Shown in pieces: positions 33,044-44,204 of a stretch of DNA of 64,000 bases. The translations under genes and the position numbers were made by a program. Origin of the DNA: Hysterangium stoloniferum (taxonomy: Eukaryota; Basidiomycota; Agaricomycetes; Hysterangiales; Hysterangiaceae). Position 1 is the stretch's first letter; every line of letters begins with the position of its first letter. The DNA lies in NCBI GenBank assembly GCA_015178975.1, contig WHVD01000022.1:1-64000 (forward strand), written 5' to 3'. Below the pieces are notes generated by a model. That model was not told the DNA's origin. It searched no databases and was given only the letters and a program-made list of their open reading frames with translations.

Positions 33044-33480
33044 TGTGATGTATCACTTTCATTGAGAATCCTTAAGTACTTTAAGTACTTAGCAGCAACT
33101 TAAAGACAACAACTATGGTACATATATGAAAGGGCTGAGTGTGTCAGTAGTCTATTAATTTAGAGTGAGTATTTAAAGGTAGAATAGAATATGGGAAAGG
33201 GAATGAATAGCTTTCATTTGGATTGTGTAACTAAGGTAAGTCATATTAATACAAGGAGAATTCTCATTGACCTGAGAAAGGTAAGATCCTGTAAACCTGG
33301 AACATGTGGAATAAGATGCACAAATGCAAATGGGACGATACTGTGTAGTTTAAGATGGTTCAAAAGGCTTTTATTCCAAGCAGCATATTGACTTACATAG
33401 CTACAACTTATCTCCTCAATATACTAAGCTAAACTATGAAACTTGACACCAGTGTATTTTCAGAACCCCTGAGTTTCCCA
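33044..33480 (+). repeat. LTR fragment, family F
   Basis: Begins TGTGATGTATC and aligns for about 350 bp with the inverse of 5060-5410 (shared words include GAAAGGGCTGAGTGT and AAGATGCACAAATGCAAA). The 3' part is not found. Confidence 0.65.
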
Positions 33481-35617
33481 ACTCTCTGACCAGTCATGTA
33501 CTTTCAGACTTTCTGGGATAACTGTACCCACCCCTGTCTGGAGATAGACCCAATGATCATACAAGACCACAGCACATAAGATGAAGCCATCTCCTATCTG
33601 CCTTGGAACTTCTACAGGTTTTCCCCATGCCTTAATTCACTCCTGCATAGTAAGGCCTGAGCTTAACATATATCCCTGGAGTGTTATTACTGTATAATAA
33701 CTCCTCTATCTAATATATACATGGAGCAATAGTATTTACAATCCAATCTGAATAATGTGTTATATCACATTGCATTTAAACTTACTTCTCTCTACAGAAA
33801 ACCCACCCATTCCCTTTCTATTTTGGCCCATTGAATACCTTCATATTTCCTGAGCTGCAGCCTCATTCCTCTTCTAAACCTATTCCTGGCCCATCCTGAA
33901 GTCACAAATTCATTTGAAATTAGGACAGCTGCATAGTTTGTAATGGTGCAGTATATAAACTGAAGCCAAGTCCCACCAATTCACAGTCTTTGCTCTTGGT
34001 TTAGTACTTGACTTAGGGACTTAGGGTCTCTATAGTATATTATATTCTCAGCTGATCTCACTTCCAACATCCTGACCATATCCAACCTCCATGATACATG
34101 TAAAAGCTGTACAAGGTAGCAATATCATTGTAGACTCATGATCAACATCATCCAACCTCTCTTTTTGACCAAACTCAGCTGATTTCACAGCAATATTCAA
34201 TCTTTGTTATATATCTAGTGCAGCATCACCAAGTAGACTGCCTATATACATACAGTACTGTATGTATTGTCTAAGGCAAAGGAATCATCATGGGCTTGGA
34301 CTGATATTATTCTGCCCATTCCTTATCCTGGTTGTATTTTGTATTTGGGCCTTTTAGATTACATACACCTGAGTCCTTTACATATATCCTCTAACAGAAA
34401 GCCTGATTTACCATTGTATATATTTAAGACCTGTCCATCTTAGATTTTCACAGATACTAGTGCTCCAAAGCAACAAATTCTCACAACTCTTACAAAAGTG
34501 TAGAATAACTGAAAAGAAAAAAATCACAAATAGCAATGGATTAATAAAAAGGCTAATCAGAGTCAACAAGGAATATAATGTGATTTGGGTAGGAATTGCA
34601 GACAAACACACATTTTGGTTTCAAACTAAAACAGAGTCATATTTTGAAAGGTAGTACTCAAAATATCATGTTAAATGATATATGCTATAGAAAAGAGCCC
34701 ATCCAGAGATATGTATAACAAGGATGCAAGGGATATATGTTAAGCTCAGGCCTTACTGGGCAGGTGTTAGGATCCTGTTATTTTGGACCCCTGCAACTTG
34801 TTTCTTACTAGAAAACCTTTGTCATTTCATTATCAGAGCCTCTATCCATGTCATTACCCCTCATGTGTCCCTGATATTTGTTTATAGTTTATTCCCACCC
34901 TGTTCCATCTCTGCTCCACCCATTCCTCCATTTCCATCTCCATGTATACTCTTATTTGCCACCTAGTATTGTTTCTTAGTACCATACATTAGTTTCTATA
35001 TCTCCCTACCTCATCATCACTTCCTTGTGATCTGTCCTACACTTTGCTTCTCTGATCAGCCTTCTTATCACCCATCTTGATGTAGTATAAAGCTCTCTTC
35101 AAGTATACTACAGTTCTTCAGTTCAAATATCAACTTAGATTAGCCTCTCTTAGTTTTTCACCTTTTTCCCTCACCACTATACTCCTCAAGAATGGTCTTT
35201 GGCAAGCTGTGAGCCTCAATCTCTCAACTCTTAGTAATTTGGCCCTCCAGTCAATTAAGCTAAGTGTTGACTCTTGCTTATATTGTACTATCTGCTCTAT
35301 TTGAAATACCATAGCACCCTGACAGTTCATGCAAGGGTGCAACACATAACAGTAAGTTGAAGCCAAGCTCCACTATGGTTATAGAGTTGGACCTCCTGAC
35401 TAGTATGATCTCTATGGTTGGCCCCCTGATTAACTCATTTCCCATCATTGGCCCTCCAACTAGAGTATTCCCCCTCTTCCCAGCTTAGATCTTAACAGTA
35501 GGAGTGAACTAAGGCATGGGGAAAACCTGTAGAAGTTTCAAGGCAGATAGGACTTGGCTTCATCTTATGTGTTGTGCTTTTGTATGATCATTGGGTCCTA
35601 GCTTCAGACAGGGGTGG
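33481..35617. other. Mosaic of degenerate LTR pieces, no gene
   Basis: Two inverted blocks match each other: 33520-33650 and 35490-35617 (both contain the TATAAGCTGAAGCC-type box and ACAGGTTTTCCCCATGCCTTA). A second inverted pair is about 33646-33680 and 34728-34762 (TAAGGCCTGAGCTTAACATA). Further variants of the box occur near 33945 and 35340. The rest (34000-35480) is AT-rich with no protein motif that I can support. Confidence 0.5.
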
Positions 35618-36461
35618 TGTTAAGAGGTATGTGCAGAGCTTATCAGAGGGTTTCCGGAGAAACCCATAGGAAAGCCAGTAGGACTTGGCTTCAGCTTATA
35701 AGCTGCACCCTTGCAAGATCATGTCATCCAATTTCAGACAGGTGGACAGGAATCCCAGGGAGTCCAGGAGTAGTTGGTGGGTTGTGAGGTTGGAGGTTCG
35801 ACTGCAGGAATCCTGCAGAAGTTGAGGGGTCAGGTGGAGATGAGTCAGAGGTCAAGTGATAGATAGGTCGGAGCCCGTGGGCCCTGATGAGGTAAATAGC
35901 AGTGTGTTTCAAAGAGGAGATTAGAGCAGAAAATGTACTGGGGAGAATCTAAGCTGATTTTCTGACTGGATTGTATGTACAACGTCTGCCAGACTATATA
36001 GACTGTGGAATGTATGTCATACCAAGTCCAGTAATAATGAAATCCAAACTAGTAAACATGAAACCAGATAAGTAAACACCAAATTTGGTGTTAGGAATGG
36101 GATGGAGTGGAGTGGAGTCCAAATCATAACAGGTCGTTAGACCATAACGGGAATGGGGCGGGAGCAGAGTCCAAATAGTGACAGGTCATTTGACCATAAC
36201 AGGAATGGGACTCAGTTAGAGAGCTGTTGGGTTTTCCGAGAGGAGTCCGGTGACTGGTGCATGGGACAGGGTCAGAGATAGACAGGTGCAGGGCCCAGCA
36301 GGTATTCTGGTGACTGATACATGAAGTAATGAAGGTTGAGCATGGACAGGTCTGACATCCAGAGTCTGGCAGGTATTCCAGTAAACTGATAACTGGTGTG
36401 TGTAGGGTGTGGGTGCATATAAGTTAGTGCCCAGAGTCCAGTGGGTTTTCTGGTCATAATA
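35618..36461 (-). repeat. 3' LTR of chromovirus copy B (family A), 844 bp
   Basis: TGTTAAGAGG...GGTCATAATA. Holds the intact palindrome ACACCAAATTTGGTGT near 36076, TATATAG on the minus strand near 35997, and ATTTTCTGACT near 35957. Confidence 0.85.
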
Positions 36462-36664
36462 ATACCCTCCCTTTATGCTGAAGTCCCAAAGAGGCTCTAG
36501 AACTTGATAAAGTTTGTCAGTTATGTGAATGTGTCAGAGAGTCATGTCAGTTACACATGTGTCAAAGGGTCACATGATCTGGAAGGTAAGGTTCAGACGT
36601 GATGAGCCTATATAAAAAATTGAAAAAATAAAAATTTCTTCTTCTTTATTACCCCCATCATCAA
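36462..36664 (+). promoter_or_regulatory. Promoter region of the antisense gene (copy B), TATATAAA at 36609-36616
   Basis: This stretch separates the 3' LTR from the antisense ATG. TATATAAA lies 49-56 nt upstream of the ATG at 36665. Upstream are repeated GTGTCA/GTCATGTCA words and TCACATGATC (CACATG E-box-like core). It is not part of the LTR, so the antisense gene seems to have its own promoter. Transcription is inferred. Confidence 0.55.
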
Positions 36665-37619
36665 ATGGGTCCAAAGCCAATGCCTCACAGACTGATGCCC
36701 ACTGCTGGGGCCTCCACGGGCTCCCCATATCAGGCTCCACTCACTGCTGCCCAAATCCTGGCACAGCGGGAGGAGCAGTGCCAAAAATGGGAGGAGGCAG
36801 AGAAAAAGGCCAAGGAGGCAAGGAGGAATTGGACAGGGAGTACCAGGTGGCACTGGTGGCAGAGAAAGAGGCTGAGGAGCAGAGGAAGAAGGAGGAGGAG
36901 GAGGCTGCATGGGTTGCCATGGAACAAGCCAAGGCAGCTGCAGAGAAGGCCGCAGTTGCCATAGGAAAGGTAAGTCCCAATGATTTGTGTGGTCAGTTTT
37001 ACTGACTCTACTCTTAGCACAAAATAGTAGAGGCTGAGTCCGAGTCCGAGGGGGAGCCAGAGAGCCCCCAAAAGGTAAGTCTTGGGTCATGGGATTTTTT
37101 CTGGGGACTGACCACATCAACAGAAGGCAAGGAAAGTGGCTCCAGTCCACCTGCAGGTGAAAAACAACCCGCAGTGTTCTGGTTGTAATGACCAGAACAC
37201 TGAATGTCATTGGAAGTTTGGGCAGGGACTGGGCTGTTGGCAATGTGTGCATCTCAAAGCAAGGTCCTCACTTGTTCACCAGCCCACAGGGTCTGTGGCA
37301 TGGGACACAGGTAGTGCAGACAACCCTGCAGGGCTTGGAGGAGGTCTTGTGGTGGATAGCCATGGGCATAGAGGCCCAAAACCAGTTGCTTGAAGAGAGC
37401 AACCAAATGCAGGGAACTGTGGTGGAGATGCTCCAGGAACTCTATGGGGAGTTCTGGAAATTCTTGGCAGAATATGGTGGGTATGTATATACAGAACCAC
37501 ATATCAGGAGTTCCAAGGAGTCTGACTCAGATGAGGATGGGGTACCCAAGGAGGTGGAAGAACTCCAAAAGGAGCCTAAAGAAGTTGGGCAGAAACATAG
37601 CCCCATAAATGTAGACTGA
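36665..37619 (+). pseudogene. Antisense Zn2Cys6-cluster gene carried by chromovirus copy B
   Basis: The start M-G-P-K-P-M-P-H is preceded by a TATA box. Exon 1 (36665-36969) has a P/T-rich N terminus and a Glu/Lys/Ala coiled coil, with a -1 type frameshift near 36820. Intron 1 is 36970-37017 (48 nt, GTAAGT, CTGAC, CTCTTAG). Exon 2 is 37018-37074 (57 nt, acidic). Intron 2 is 37075-37123 (49 nt, GTAAGT, CTGAC, CAACAG). Exon 3 carries the cysteine cluster C-x2-C-x6-C-x9-C-x2-C, but the sixth Cys is Ser, and a frameshift near 37310 leads to the C-terminal part (W-K-F-L-A-E-Y-G-G-Y, acidic, H-S-P-I-N-V-D). Both introns sit exactly where copy A has them and both are phase 0. Function is unknown; a DNA-binding regulator is a plausible inference. 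Confidence 0.75.
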
Positions 37620-37809
37620 AAGTAATAATAATATTCCTTTTTTTAAAATAAAAGTAAAACATGAAAAGCATAAAAAGTCCACAGGAAAATCCACTAGGAC
37701 TTGAAGACATGTCAGAAACCTGTAAAAGCAAAGAGAGACATAGGGTGACAGGGAAAAATGAAAATGAATCCAAAGTAACATGGGGTCCACAGAAATGTAG
37801 TCAGAGAGA

Positions 37810-40800
37810 GGATAGTGGTCCAGGTTTAGTGGGTAAGCTGTGTGAAAGTCAGTAACAATCTCTGTGGCATTACCGAGTTCTGTGGCCAAAATCCATGAAG
37901 TCTCTTCATCAGTGCCCTCATAACCCACCCACTTGACCAAGTAGAGCAGTTTACAAGTGTGTCAAGGCTTATCTATTTTCGAATCTAAAATTTGTGAGAT
38001 TTCAAACTCGGGTTCTCTGTCAATAATGACTGGAGGGGGTGGAGATTGCATGCAATCCAGGACAGTGTTAGCAGTACAGGGTTCTAGCATAGAAACATGA
38101 AATACCAGGTGTACCATGCACATGCTGTCCAGAAGCTGTAGGTCCATGAAACTAAGCCTACTTGTGCTATTAACTCAAACGGACCTAAATATTTTTCAGC
38201 AAGTTTCTTTGATGGATGGATAGTCCAAAAGAATTGAGCTTTGACAAAAACACAATCACCAATTTTGAAGTTGGGTGGTGGAATCCAGTTTTTGTCCACT
38301 GAATGCTGGTATTGCTCTTGGGTGGACATTATTGCAGTCTGGAGTTCCTTGTGGAGCTCATGGAGGTCTGTGATGAACTCTTAAGCATGAGCAGAGGCAA
38401 GATTTCATTCTGGGTGTACTGTAATAGTTGGATTGTATTGTACCCTTTATTTGCAAAGAATGGGAAAATGCCAGTAGTGGCTGAAGGTGCATTGTTGTAA
38501 GCAAATTCTGCAAGTGGTAACAGGGATTTCCAATTGTCCTGTTGATAGTTGCAATATATGCAGAGGTATTGTTCCAATGTCTGATTGATGCGCTCAGTTT
38601 GTCCATCACCTTCCAGGTGAGATCCAGATGTGAAGTGTAATTTCATGTCCAAGGATTTTTTGAGAGATCTAAAGAAGTGAGATACAAATTCTGATCCTCG
38701 ATTGGAAGTTACATGGGATGGGACTCCATGCTTGGAAAATACGTGGATAATAAAAAATTCCACTAACTGCATGGATGTGATGGTATCATGCATGGGAATG
38801 AATATACCTTGTTTTGAGAATCTGTCAACAATGACTAGAATGGTGGAAAAGCCTTTGGAGTCTGGTAGGTGTTCAATGAAATCCATGGGTGTTCCAGTAC
38901 CAGAAGTTGTTTCAGAATGCTGTATGGCTTGTGACACTGTGATTTAGAGTGTGGACAAGTAATGCAAGATTTGCAATAGTGCTTAATGAAGTCTCAGTGT
39001 CCGGGCCAAGTATATTCTCTTCTTATTAATGATAGAGTTTTGTTGAACCCAAAATGTCCCGAGAGTGGATGGTCATGTTTGTACTGGAGAATCCTGAGGA
39101 AGAGGCTGCCAGAGTCCAGTACATATATGTGATCGTCAAGTCTTATGAAACTATGCTGGTCGAGAGACCACTGGGGTTGACCGGGGTCCACAGGATTGTC
39201 AAGGTGTGCTTTAGTTATTGGGTCTAGCGGAATTGCCAATAGAATATCTTGATGTAACTTCTCAATATCCATAATGATAATTCGATGGATGATGGGATGG
39301 ATGAGGAAAGTTGCATGGACTGATGCAGTAAGCTGCTGATTCATGAAAATGGGTTTCAAGTTGTGTGGGTTTACCATGGCATAGTCATTGCTCTCCTCTT
39401 TGGGATAGACATCCCATCATCTAGTTAAAGTGTCGGGTTTGCCGCTGAGGTGACCAAGTTGAAAACAGATAATCATATTAAAGGCTGATAGGTATTCAGA
39501 CCAGCGGGCCTGCCAATGGGTGAAGAATTTCATAGTAGAAAAGTATTCCAGGTTTTTGTGATCTGTTACAATGTCAATCAAAATTCCTGAGCCTTCCAAT
39601 AGTGTCACCATGTTTTGAAAGCTGAAAAAATTGCTAGGAGTTCCTTGTCATGAATGTCATAATTGAGCTCTGCTCCAGTGAAAGTCCAGGACAGAAAAGC
39701 CATAGGGTGGACTTCTCCATCAGAGTCCTAGATAGACAGAATGGCTCCAAGTGCATAGTCTGAGGTGTCCATCTCAACAATGAGTGGAAAGTCCAGTTTC
39801 CAATGCAACAGAATTGGAGCTAAAGAAAAAGAATCTTTTAAAAGATTGAAAGCTTTTTGACACTTATCATTAAAATTCCACAGAGTATCCTTCCATGTAA
39901 GATGAGTAAGGGGAACTGTGATTTTAGAATATCCATGGATAAACCATTGGTAAAAATTGGCAAAGCTGAGGAAGATTGTATATCTTTGACTTTCTAGGTT
40001 CTGGCCAATCTTTGATGACTTGTACTTTTGCTTCATCCATGTGGAGTCTGCCGGGTCCCATTATGAAACCAAGGTATTCCATGGAGTCTGTGTCAAAAGT
40101 GCATTTTTTGCCATTCATGAATAAACCATGTTGTCTGAGTCTCTGGAGAACTTCATGGACTTGTTTGTTGTGTTCCATGGGGTCCTCAGAGTAGATAAGA
40201 ATGTCATCCAAGTAAAGAATGATGCATACATCGAGCATGTCAGAGAAACTGTCATTAATAAAATGTTGAAAAACAGATGGGGCATTGGTGAGCCCAAAAG
40301 GCATCACCAACCACTTAAAGGCCCCATAACAGGTTCTGAAAGTGGTTTTCCATTCATCTCCCATGGAGATCCAGACTAAATGGTAGGTGTGTTTAAGGTC
40401 TATTTTGGTGTAAATTGGTGCATTCCATGGAGCATCGGGCAGGTCAGATATAAGTGGGAGTGGATACTTATCCTTTTTCGTGACAGCATTGAGTCCTCTG
40501 AATTCAACACATAGTCTGAAGGATCCATCCTTTTCTTGACAAATAGAACAGGTGCTCCAAAAGGAGACTTTGAGGGTCTGATAAAACCTATGGACAAATG
40601 TTCATCAAGGAAATCCCAGATTGTGGCAAGCTCCATGGACAAAAGCAGGTAAATATGTCCAAGGGGTGGCTGGGCACCTTCTTTGAGGTCAATTTTTAAG
40701 TCATACTCTCTGTGGGCGTCGAAGCCAGTCAGCTTTACACTTACTGAAAACATTCGCAAAATCATGATATTTTTCTGGGATGCCTTCTAGATCAGTGGTT

Positions 40801-41499
40801 TGCTCAGATCCAGATACTGGAGTTGAGAAATGACCAGTTGCTTCATCAATTTTCAAATTGATAGTGAACACCTGGGATCCATCCATTTTTGTAGCCCTGA
40901 TAAACACTGCAGTATTAATAAGAGAAATAGATGGAGGTGCTGTGGGTTCCAGGGAAGCCATGGGTGCCATAGGGATCACAGGGGCCAATGAGGCCACAGG
41001 TGCCAGGAAGGCCGTGGGTGCCAGAAAGGCCATGTCAGGTGTAATTTTCTCAGAAGCCACAGGTGTCCAGAAAGTAAGACTGTTTGCTACCCAGTCAATC
41101 AATGGATTGTAGTGGGTAAGCCAGTTATGTCCTAGACAACTGAGCAACTTGAGTCTAACTGGATCATATAGAAAGTGACAACTGAGATGTTCCACATGGG
41201 AAACAGATGGATAAATCACAAGCTTGGGTAATAACCAAATTGCTTGTGCCATTGAAAAGTTGGAGTCTGACCAGATTTATCGGGTAAGTTGACAACAGAT
41301 TTTTTTGCATCAATTTTGTATCTAAAAAACAATGAGTCGAGCCAGAATCTATGAGTGCTGAAAAAATGAATTTCGGGATCATATTAGACATAAGTTTAAT
41401 AAAAAATGAGTCAGAGTTCAAAAGAGCAGATGCATTGAAACAGGTAAACTCATGAATGTGCAGAGAGGCAATGCAACCCCCAACCCACATGGAGTCCAT
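37810..41499 (-). pseudogene. Pol polyprotein of chromovirus copy B
   Basis: Same order as copy A. Protease A-L-I-D-S-G-S-T near 41365; RT with Y-L-D-D near 40220; RNase H E-M-D-T-S-D near 39760 and T-D-H-K-N; integrase N-terminal part 38994-39377; core 38329-38937, where the second catalytic residue is changed (S-N-R-G-S-E-F instead of S-D-R-G). Further integrase C-terminal pieces are at 37962-38329, and the chromodomain V-K-W-V-G-Y-E-G-T-D-E-E is at 37830-37940. Many frameshifts; the TGA before the chromodomain is shared with copy A. It is dead as an enzyme. Confidence 0.88.
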
Positions 41500-43024
41500 G
41501 GGGTTGCTTACTCTTTTTCGAGTTGGAAGCCAGTTTATCCTTCAACAGGGATTCCATGGAGGAAGTCTTGGCTGTTCGACCTTTTGCAGAGTTTGCTTTC
41601 ACCAATGGACATTCTGGAACTTGATGACCAGGTTTTCCACACAAGAGACAAAGGCTATTGTCCATATGATGTTGTCTTTCTTATGGGGTTAGTTTGCCAT
41701 CAGGTCCAAGCTTGCCTGTAAGGTCATGTTTTCTGGTTTGCTTGCCAGACTGTTGACCTTTGTTGTTGTTGTTGTTGTTGTTGTTGGAAAACTTTTTATC
41801 ATTCTTCCGATCTGATTGCATGGAGTTTTGGTTGCTGGTGGACGAAGTGTTATTGTTGGTTTTATTGGCTGTAGACTTGTTGACCTTGTCCATGGAGGTC
41901 TCTTGGGCAATTTCCACACAACACTCCCATAGCATGCATCCATGTTTTGAGTCTTGAGGTGCATACGGGACAGTGTTTTTGGTTTGCCATCTTCTCCTTT
42001 TGAGACTTCATCTTTAAGGTGGGATGGAAGACCACTATAGAATTGGTGGTGGAGAGTGGGATTGCCCCACTGACAATGAGCTGCAAGGTTGTTGAATTGG
42101 ACAATATAGTCTGTTATGCACTGGGTGTCCTTCATACAAAGATTAGTGAGACTATTCTCAGCTTCTCTGGTCAGGTCATACAGGCCAAAGTTGGTTTCTA
42201 GCTCCATAACAAAAGCATCCCAATCTTCAAGCCAGAGTGGCTCTTCCTCAGAAAGTCCACTAAAAGCCAGTTCAAACCATTTCAACATGGATCCTGAGAG
42301 GTATTAGAGTGTATAATTGACCTTTCGGGAGTCCATGGAGAATGTGGCAGATCGATCATGGAAATTAAAGCAACATTGCATGAGGAAAGTGGAAAGTTTG
42401 TTAGAGTTGGATCCTGTAAAGGGTTCCGGAGCATTGACCTTTGACTGCAGAGGTTCCGGATCCTTCTTGCTGCCTTCTCTGAGCATGTGATTTATCAATC
42501 TCTCTAAAGTGATTGCTAACAACTCAGAGTGTTAAGAGTCATGTGTGGAGCTTATTAGAGGGTTTCCGGAGAAACCCATGGGAAAGCCAGTAGGATTTGG
42601 CTTATAGGCTGCACCCTCACGAGATCATGTTGTCCAATTTCAGATGGGCAGACAGGAATCCTGGGGAGTCCAGGGGTAGTTGGTGGGTTGTGGGGTTGGA
42701 GGGTCAACTATGGGAATCCCGTGGAAGTTGAGGGGTTGGGCAGAGATGAGTCGGGAGTCAAGATAGATAGGTCGGAGGTCGAGTGATAGGTGGGTCGGAG
42801 CCCATGGCTCCAATGAGGTAAAGAGCGGTGTGTTTCAAAGAGGAGAGTAGAGTGGAAAATGTACTGAGATTACTGGGGAGAATCTAAGCTGATTTTTCTG
42901 ACTGGATTGTATGTACAACATCTGCCAGACTATAGACTGTGGAATGTATGTCATACCAAACCCAGTAATAATGAAATCTAAACTAGTAAACATGAAATGA
43001 GATAAGTAAACACCAAACTTGGTG

Positions 43025-43210
43025 AATGGAATGGAATGGAATGGAATGGAATGGAATGGAATGGAATGGAATGGAATGGAATGGAATGGAATGGAATGGA
43101 ATGGAATGGAATGGAATGGAATGGAATGGAATGGAATGGAATGGAATGGAATGGAATGGAATGGAATGGAATGGAATGGAATGGAATGGAATGGAATGGA
43201 ATGGAATGGA
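43025..43210. repeat. GGAAT pentamer array, about 37 units
   Basis: Nearly perfect (GGAAT)n. Sister LTRs have only GGAATGGGATGGAATGG at this place (for example 14306-14322), so the array grew locally. It lies just upstream of the palindrome and TATA box in LTR orientation. Confidence 0.95.
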
Positions 43211-43228
43211 ACGGAGTGGAGTCTGAAG

Positions 43229-43619
43229 TGTGATAGGTTGTTAGACTATAGTGTGATAGGTTGTTAGACTATAGTGTGATAGGTTGTTAGACTATAGTGT
43301 GATAGGTTGTTAGACTATAGTGTGATAGGTTGTTAGACTATAGTGTGATAGGTTGTTAGACTATAGTGTGATAGGTTGTTAGACTATAGTGTGATAGGTT
43401 GTTAGACTATAGTGTGATAGGTTGTTAGACTATAGTGTGATAGGTTGTTAGACTATAGTGTGATAGGTTGTTAGACTATAGTGTGATAGGTTGTTAGACT
43501 ATAGTGTGATAGGTTGTTAGACTATAGTGTGATAGGTTGTTAGACTATAGTGTGATAGGTTGTTAGACTATAGTGTGATAGGTTGTTAGACTATAGTGTG
43601 ATAGGTTGTTAGACCATAA
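43229..43619. repeat. 23-bp tandem array, about 17 units
   Basis: The unit contains TGATAGGTTGTTAGACTATA. Sister LTRs have one copy (GACAGGTTGTTAGACCATA at 45591). Units are identical except at the edges. Confidence 0.95.
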
Positions 43620-44191
43620 CGGGAATGGGGTGTGAGCGGAGTCCAAAACATGACAAGTCATTTGACCATAATGGGAAGGGACTCAGTTAGAGGGCTGTCA
43701 GGTTTTCCGGACTGGTACATGGGACAGGGTCGGAGATAGACAAGTGCAAGTTCCAGCAGGTATTCCAGTGACTGATACATGAAGTGATGAAGGTGGAGCA
43801 TGGACAGGTCTGATATCCGGAGTCTGGTGGGTATTCCAGTAAACTGATAACTGGTGCATATAGGGTGCAGGTGCATATAAGTTAGTTCCCAGAGTCCAGC
43901 AGGTTTTCTGGTCATAACACAGAGGTGGGATCCGCAAGTGGCAGTTGATCATTAGATGGGGAATGTTTGACACCTTTGCCCTTGTTAGGGGCCATGGACT
44001 CGTCCTCATTCTCAGATCCATCCAGGTTTTCCAGGACTTCTTCGATACAGGCTTCTTCCATGGCATCTGGCTGGTTTGTGAGTGTCTGGCTGGTATACAA
44101 AGTAAGTGGAGAATGAAGAGTCAAAGGCCAGGTAATGATTCCTGTACATGTGCTTTTCTTCTTGGTGGCATATTGACAATCTGTGAGTCTC

Positions 44192-44202
44192 AGTCAGAAA
44201 AT
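44192..44202 (-). promoter_or_regulatory. Candidate self-priming primer-binding site, copy B
   Basis: ATTTTCTGACT on the element strand, again 2 nt after the LTR. Complementarity to the predicted transcript start extends to 12 nt here (ATTTTCTGACTG with CAGTCAGAAAAT). Confidence 0.6.
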
Positions 44203-44204
44203 AC

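Larger units (their letters stand above)
42530..43919 (-). repeat. Solo LTR, family A, 1390 bp, TSD CAGAG, carrying two tandem arrays
   Basis: TGTTAAGAG...GGTCATAACA with perfect CAGAG at 42525-42529 and 43920-43924, inserted in the gag of copy B. It exceeds the usual 800-880 bp because of arrays at 43025-43210 and 43229-43619. Confidence 0.9.
41500..44171 (-). pseudogene. Gag of chromovirus copy B, split by a solo LTR
   Basis: Start ATG ends at 44171 (M-P-P-R-R-K), with a frameshift soon after. The acidic N-terminal part is at 43912-44124 and the capsid (P-E-P-F-T-G-S-N-S, L-K-W-F-E-L) at 42522 to 41690. Then come the poly-Asn stretch and an intact CCHC knuckle, C-L-L-C-G-K-P-G-H-Q-V-P-E-C (about 41625). 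The gag frame passes through a run of five A residues near 41516 where copy A has six; here the protease lies in the +1 frame. Confidence 0.8.

Noticed and set aside
43025..43210. Contamination by human satellite (GGAAT)n
   Set aside because: The array is embedded in an LTR whose sisters hold the short precursor at the same place.
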